Below, one piece after another: positions 7,246 to 9,899 of a stretch of 9,899 nt of DNA (position 1 is the stretch's first letter; each line of letters starts with the position of its first letter). The notes below the pieces were generated by a model. That model saw only the letters and a program-made list of their open reading frames with translations, was not told the origin of the DNA and did not search any database. The translations under genes were made by a program, and so were the position numbers. The stretch spans positions 1 to 9,899 of the forward strand of contig JAADDB010000185.1 in the NCBI GenBank assembly GCA_013154135.1, in the 5' to 3' direction. The DNA comes from Chloroflexota bacterium (GTDB taxonomy: Bacteria > Chloroflexota > Anaerolineae > JAADDB01).

Positions 7246-8160
7246 ATGGCAAAGTATGTGGCGTGGATGGCCGCGTTTTTCTTCTTATCCCCGCTGACGC
7301 CGGGGATACTGCACCGGGTGAAGGCCCGCCTCCTCGCGCGCCGCGGTCCCAGTCTCTTCCAACCCTACCGGGATGCCTGGAAGCTGCTCCACAAGGGGAT
7401 GGTTATCCCGGAGTCGGCCACGTTTTTGTACACGTTCGGGCCGATTGTGGCCTTTGCCAGTTATTGGGTTCTGGGATATCTCCATCCGCCCTTTTCCACG
7501 TCGGCCGCGTCCATGACCAGCGGCGCGGATGTGGTGCTCATCGCGTATTTGTTGGGCCTGGCCCGGTTCATGATGGCCTTGGCCGTCCTCGATGTGGGGG
7601 CGCCCTTCGGCGCGATGGGGAGCAGCCGCCAGTTTTTCTTCCAGGCCCTGGCCGAACCCACGTTCTTCATCGCCCTCTCCACTCTCATCGCGCGCAATCA
7701 CACGAGCAATGTGCATTCGTTCAGCACACGCCAGGAGGGGATGCACTTGGAGGTGGGGTTGCTGTTGGCCCTCTTCGCGCTGGTCATTGTCTTCCTGGCC
7801 GAAGGGGGACGTCTGCCCTTTGACAGCCCGGAGACACATTTGGAGCTGACAATGGCCGAAGGCGGACCCGCGCTCTCCTATTCCGGCCCTCTGTTGCTTC
7901 TCCTGGAATGGGGGAACGCGATGCGCTTGACGTTTTTCCTCCTCTTCCTGGCCCATGTGTCCGCGATCATCCTCAGCCCGGTCCCGGTGGACCGCTGGAC
8001 CCGGCTGTGGTTCTGGGGGGTGGAGGGGTTCATCTTTTTGACTCTCGTGGTCCTGTTGGGGGTGTTGGAGGTGCACATTGGGAAACTCCGACTCAAGCGG
8101 GTGGTCGCGCCCTTTGCCCTGGCCCTGATCCTGGCCATCACCTCGGTCTTATTGATGTGA
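7246..8160 (+). CDS. hyfC: HyfC/HycD-like (NuoH-family) membrane subunit
   Basis: This membrane protein of the NuoH/HyfC/HycD family anchors the hydrophilic redox module to the antiporter-like subunits. At 304 residues with about eight hydrophobic segments it has normal length. Family motifs are GPSLFQPYRDAWKLLHKG (34-51, the cytoplasmic loop contacting the peripheral arm), LDVGAPFGAMGSSRQFFFQALAEP (from 115, corresponding to the NuoH FGGMGASRE region) and EGGRLPFDSPETHLELTM (186-203), typical of HyfC rather than NuoH. The conserved block after it is unusual. Where group 4 homologues generally read I-H-E-A-M-x-L-E-Y-S-G, this protein reads A-E-G-G-P-A-L-S-Y-S-G (204-214), so the His, the following Glu and the Glu before YSG are replaced by E205, G206 and S211. 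EWGNAMRL (221-228) then fits the family again. The reading frame is intact, so this looks like real divergence rather than decay. A hydrogenase-related rather than a classical hydrogenase complex is possible. Confidence 0.93.
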   Translation: MAKYVAWMAAFFFLSPLTPGILHRVKARLLARRGPSLFQPYRDAWKLLHKGMVIPESATFLYTFGPIVAFASYWVLGYLHPPFSTSAASMTSGADVVLIAYLLGLARFMMALAVLDVGAPFGAMGSSRQFFFQALAEPTFFIALSTLIARNHTSNVHSFSTRQEGMHLEVGLLLALFALVIVFLAEGGRLPFDSPETHLELTMAEGGPALSYSGPLLLLLEWGNAMRLTFFLLFLAHVSAIILSPVPVDRWTRLWFWGVEGFIFLTLVVLLGVLEVHIGKLRLKRVVAPFALALILAITSVLLM

Positions 8161-8215
8161 GGTGGACAATGGACGCGAATGACCTGGCAACACCCGGTCG
8201 CACCACCCCTAATCG

Positions 8216-8236
8216 TTGCTCTTTACTCGTTATCCA
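8216..8236 (+). repeat. Degenerate heptanucleotide tandem repeat, three units, upstream of hyfE
   Basis: Three consecutive 7-mers are seen: TTGCTCT, then TTACTCG, then TTATCCA, perhaps preceded by a weaker CTAATCG at 8209-8215. The last unit runs into the hyfE Shine-Dalgarno. The central unit and the next three bases are identical to those in the hyfB-hyfC spacer repeat. The common position just ahead of both ribosome binding sites suggests a dispersed intergenic repeat family. Reading hyfE from TTG 8216 would translate this repeat, another reason to prefer the downstream start. Confidence 0.55.
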
Positions 8237-8241
8237 AGGAG
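8236..8241 (+). promoter_or_regulatory. Ribosome binding site deciding the hyfE start
   Basis: AAGGAG lies 7 nt before the ATG at 8249. It is the strongest ribosome binding site in the region and selects ATG 8249 over the in-frame TTG at 8216, which has no comparable upstream site. Confidence 0.85.
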
Positions 8242-8248
8242 CCCACCT

Positions 8249-9031
8249 ATGTCCGTGTTGCGCAGTTTAGAGGGGTTGTTCACCATCATACTGCTCTTCT
8301 TCGCGGTGGACATCTCCGCGTCCCCGATGCTCAAGACGATGATCGACCGTTACCAACAACAGGCGTTCATCCTGGCCGTGTTCGTCTTCTTCACCGCGGC
8401 CACCACGCCCAACGCGCCCGCGACTACGAACGCGCCGCACTCGGCCAACGTGGTCATGTTCTTGGTCGCGTTCCTCCCCTTGTCCATGAGCCTGGCCATC
8501 AAACCCATCCTGGCCCGGGCCACCCTGGTGGCCCCCCAGGAGAAGGAATGGCAACCCTTCCACCACCTCCGAGCCCTCCGCTGGCGCACCGCGTGGCGGG
8601 AGATCCGGGCCATGGTCGCGGAAGCCGAACTCACCTGGTTGGAACACGGGCGCTTGCGGTTGCCACCGGGATATTCTTTTATCGTGGACGCGACGCTGAC
8701 GACCCTGGCCTTTGTCATTGCCTTTAACCTGAGCAGCACCGTCCAGGTGACGAGTTTTGCCGTGTCCATGGCTTTGTTGATGCTCGGCCTCTTTGTCATG
8801 ATCAACAACGAGGACCTGCTGGCCCAGGTCATCGGCCTTCTGGTCACCGAACACGGGCTCTTCCTGGCCGCGATTAAAGTCATCAGCCAGAAGAACGTGG
8901 CCGTGTTCTTCGCGGTGAGTCTTTTCTTCTACCTGACATTGACGTTGACCATCCTCCTGTGGGTCTTGCCCTCCCTGCGGCAGGCCTCCGAATCCCTGGA
9001 AGTGCGGGATCAGACCCAACTCAGAGGTTAG
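8249..9031 (+). CDS. hyfE: HyfE-like (NuoK-related) membrane subunit with long central insertion
   Basis: This small membrane subunit belongs to the HyfE family, whose C-terminal half resembles NuoK and links the NuoH-like and antiporter-like subunits. From ATG 8249 the protein is 260 residues, against roughly 210-220 for typical HyfE. Membrane segments are seen at about 8-25, 38-52, 66-90, 145-160, 168-186, 190-212 and 218-242. The family signature is AQVIGLLVTEHGLFLAA (192-208), where E201 corresponds to the functional Glu of NuoK/HyfE (E-N-G in many homologues). K85 in SLAIKPIL matches the usual Lys at the end of an earlier helix. The extra length lies mainly at about 95-140, a hydrophilic Trp/Arg/Glu-rich loop (KEWQPFHHLRALRWRTAWRE and onward) where homologues have a short loop. 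The extended reading from TTG 8216 would add 11 residues encoded by repeat sequence and is not favoured. The gene ends 2 nt before hyfF. Confidence 0.88.
   Translation: MSVLRSLEGLFTIILLFFAVDISASPMLKTMIDRYQQQAFILAVFVFFTAATTPNAPATTNAPHSANVVMFLVAFLPLSMSLAIKPILARATLVAPQEKEWQPFHHLRALRWRTAWREIRAMVAEAELTWLEHGRLRLPPGYSFIVDATLTTLAFVIAFNLSSTVQVTSFAVSMALLMLGLFVMINNEDLLAQVIGLLVTEHGLFLAAIKVISQKNVAVFFAVSLFFYLTLTLTILLWVLPSLRQASESLEVRDQTQLRG
9023..9027 (+). promoter_or_regulatory. Ribosome binding site of hyfF inside the end of hyfE
   Basis: AGAGG overlaps the last codons of hyfE and lies 6 nt before ATG 9034, so hyfE and hyfF are probably translationally linked. This region resembles the GAGGTG/ATG arrangement at 8159-8171. 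Confidence 0.6.
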
Positions 9032-9033
9032 CG

Positions 9034-9899
9034 ATGGACCGGAATGACTTGGAAATCGTCGTCATCGTCCTTATCCTCGCCCCCCTGGGCGCGACGTTGT
9101 CCGTGGCCCTCATCAGCGGTGTGGCCCGTTACCTCCAGGGCATCCCGCGGTGGCGAAAGTACGTGCTTTTGTTCAAACGCTGGGGCGAAATGTGGATCAC
9201 TATTCTCGCGTCCGCCATTTCCTTCGTCTGCACCCTGCTCCTCTTCAACATCGAGGAGCCCCTGAAGTTCACGCTGCTCATCCCCATCTATGTGGACGCG
9301 CTCAGCGTTTATTTCGTCCTCATGGTGAACATCATCGCGCTGGTGGCCTCCTTCTACATCGGCCACTATCTGGATTTTGTGCGGCAACACCGTCACCTGC
9401 TGGGCACGGATATGCCCTCCGGGGAGGAGGAGAGCACCCGCCTGGGACGGTTCCACCTCTTCTTCAACTTCTTCCACCTGACCATGGTGCTGGTGCCCCT
9501 GATGGACAACTTGGTCCTCCTGTGGATTGCCGTGGAGTTGACGACTGTGGCCTCGGCCTTTTTGGTGGGCTTCCGCCACGACCGACAGGCCCTGGAGGCC
9601 GCGTGGAAGTACACGGTCATCACTTCCACGGGCGTCATCTTCGCCCTTTTGGGGACACTCTTCCTGGCCAACGCGATCCCCGATATCACCAGCATGGAGT
9701 GGTCCACGCTGAACGAGCACCTCAGTATGAGCCACGCGCAGACGAATAACCCCTTCATCATCCTCTCCTTCCTCTTTGTGCTCATCGGCTACGGGACGAA
9801 AGCGGGCTTCGCGCCCATGCACACGTGGTTGCCCGATGGCCACGGTGAGGCCCCTTATCCGGTGAGCGCGCTCCTCTCCGGGGTGCTCCTCAAATCCGC
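9034..9899 (+). CDS. hyfF: HyfF-like antiporter-type membrane subunit (partial, 3' end outside window)
   Basis: This is the second antiporter-like membrane subunit of the complex, cut by the window edge after 288 codons plus 2 nt; family members are usually about 480-530 residues. ATG 9034 is preceded by AGAGG at 9023-9027 with 6-nt spacing and lies 2 nt after the hyfE stop. HyfF identity comes from LLWIAVELTTVASAFLVGF (162-180), ALEAAWKYTVITSTGVIFALLGTLFL (from 186) and GYGTKAGFAPMHTWLPDGHGEAPYPVSALLSGVLLK (252-287). Here the TM5 Glu (E168) and TM7 Lys (K256) are both retained, unlike hyfB in the same operon. Two hydrophilic stretches look longer than usual: a basic segment at about 32-52 after the first helix and a charged loop at about 114-140. 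The next genes are expected to include hyfG/hyfI-type hydrogenase subunits, but none is visible. Confidence 0.92.
   Translation, partial: MDRNDLEIVVIVLILAPLGATLSVALISGVARYLQGIPRWRKYVLLFKRWGEMWITILASAISFVCTLLLFNIEEPLKFTLLIPIYVDALSVYFVLMVNIIALVASFYIGHYLDFVRQHRHLLGTDMPSGEEESTRLGRFHLFFNFFHLTMVLVPLMDNLVLLWIAVELTTVASAFLVGFRHDRQALEAAWKYTVITSTGVIFALLGTLFLANAIPDITSMEWSTLNEHLSMSHAQTNNPFIILSFLFVLIGYGTKAGFAPMHTWLPDGHGEAPYPVSALLSGVLLKS

Larger units (their letters stand above)
8158..8248 (+). other. hyfC-hyfE spacer with small ORF; possible relic of a hyfD-like gene start
   Basis: The spacer is the longest non-coding gap in the window and lies where E. coli hyf has hyfD. GAGGTG at 8159-8164, overlapping the hyfC stop, sits 4 nt before an ATG at 8169 that opens a 33-codon frame (MDANDLATPGR..., ending ...CPCCAV) closed by TAG at 8268-8270, inside hyfE in another frame. 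The first 32 nt from GAGGT match the hyfF start region (9024 onward) at about 24 positions, giving MDANDL against MDRNDL. It could be a translated leader, a scar of a lost antiporter-like gene, or chance. The peptide itself resembles nothing I know. Confidence 0.3.

Noticed and set aside
8216..8248. TTG start extending hyfE by 11 residues
   Set aside because: The extension would be encoded by the heptamer repeat and has no good ribosome binding site, whereas ATG 8249 has AAGGAG at ideal spacing and begins at a normal membrane-protein N-terminus.
5048..9899. Respiratory complex I (nuoL/nuoH/nuoK/nuoM) genes
   Set aside because: The order, the HLELTM and AHP...P motifs, the HyfE-type rather than short NuoK protein and the HyfF TM7 motif (GYGTKAGFAPMHTWLPD) fit the Hyf/group 4 lineage better.

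Overview
The window is about 9.9 kb of high-GC bacterial DNA carrying six co-directional genes on the + strand. Successive gaps are -20, -4, +44, +88 and +2 nt, so it reads as one operon or one strongly clustered unit. The last gene runs off the right edge. No RNA gene, IS element, CRISPR array or convincing rho-independent terminator was seen. The organism cannot be named from this sequence. Large STAND/AAA-type ATPases, one fused to an OmpR-type winged helix, beside a Hyf-like membrane complex would suit an anaerobic or thermophilic Chloroflexota-like bacterium; that is an inference from gene style only.

Left half (62-5051): two P-loop ATPase genes. The first is a 457-residue ATPase ending in an OmpR/PhoB-type winged-helix DNA-binding domain, so it is probably a transcription regulator. 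The second is a 1211-residue protein with a large unrecognised N-terminal region, a beta-sandwich resembling CARDB-type domains and a second STAND/Orc-Cdc6-like ATPase near its C-terminus. The two genes overlap, and the second joins the next gene through an ATGA stop/start overlap.

Right half (5048-9899): four membrane genes matching the membrane arm of a group 4 [NiFe]-hydrogenase or related complex, in the order hyfB (antiporter-like), hyfC (NuoH-like), hyfE (NuoK-like, with a long extra loop) and hyfF (antiporter-like, partial). In E. coli hyf a third antiporter-like gene, hyfD, lies between hyfC and hyfE. Here that position holds an 88-nt spacer with a good Shine-Dalgarno and a start resembling that of hyfF, which may be a relic. 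The hydrogenase large and small subunits that would show whether this is a true hydrogenase or a hydrogenase-related (Ehr-like) complex lie outside the window.

Three points stand out. An apparent ATP-dependent sensor/regulator pair is built into the same transcription unit as an ion-pumping membrane complex. Residues usually conserved in the ion path are changed: the HyfB TM7 Lys is Arg, and the HyfC His-Glu...Glu-Tyr-Ser-Gly block has lost its usual acidic and His residues. Short degenerate heptanucleotide repeats of the form TTACTCR sit just upstream of the ribosome binding sites in both longer intergenic gaps.
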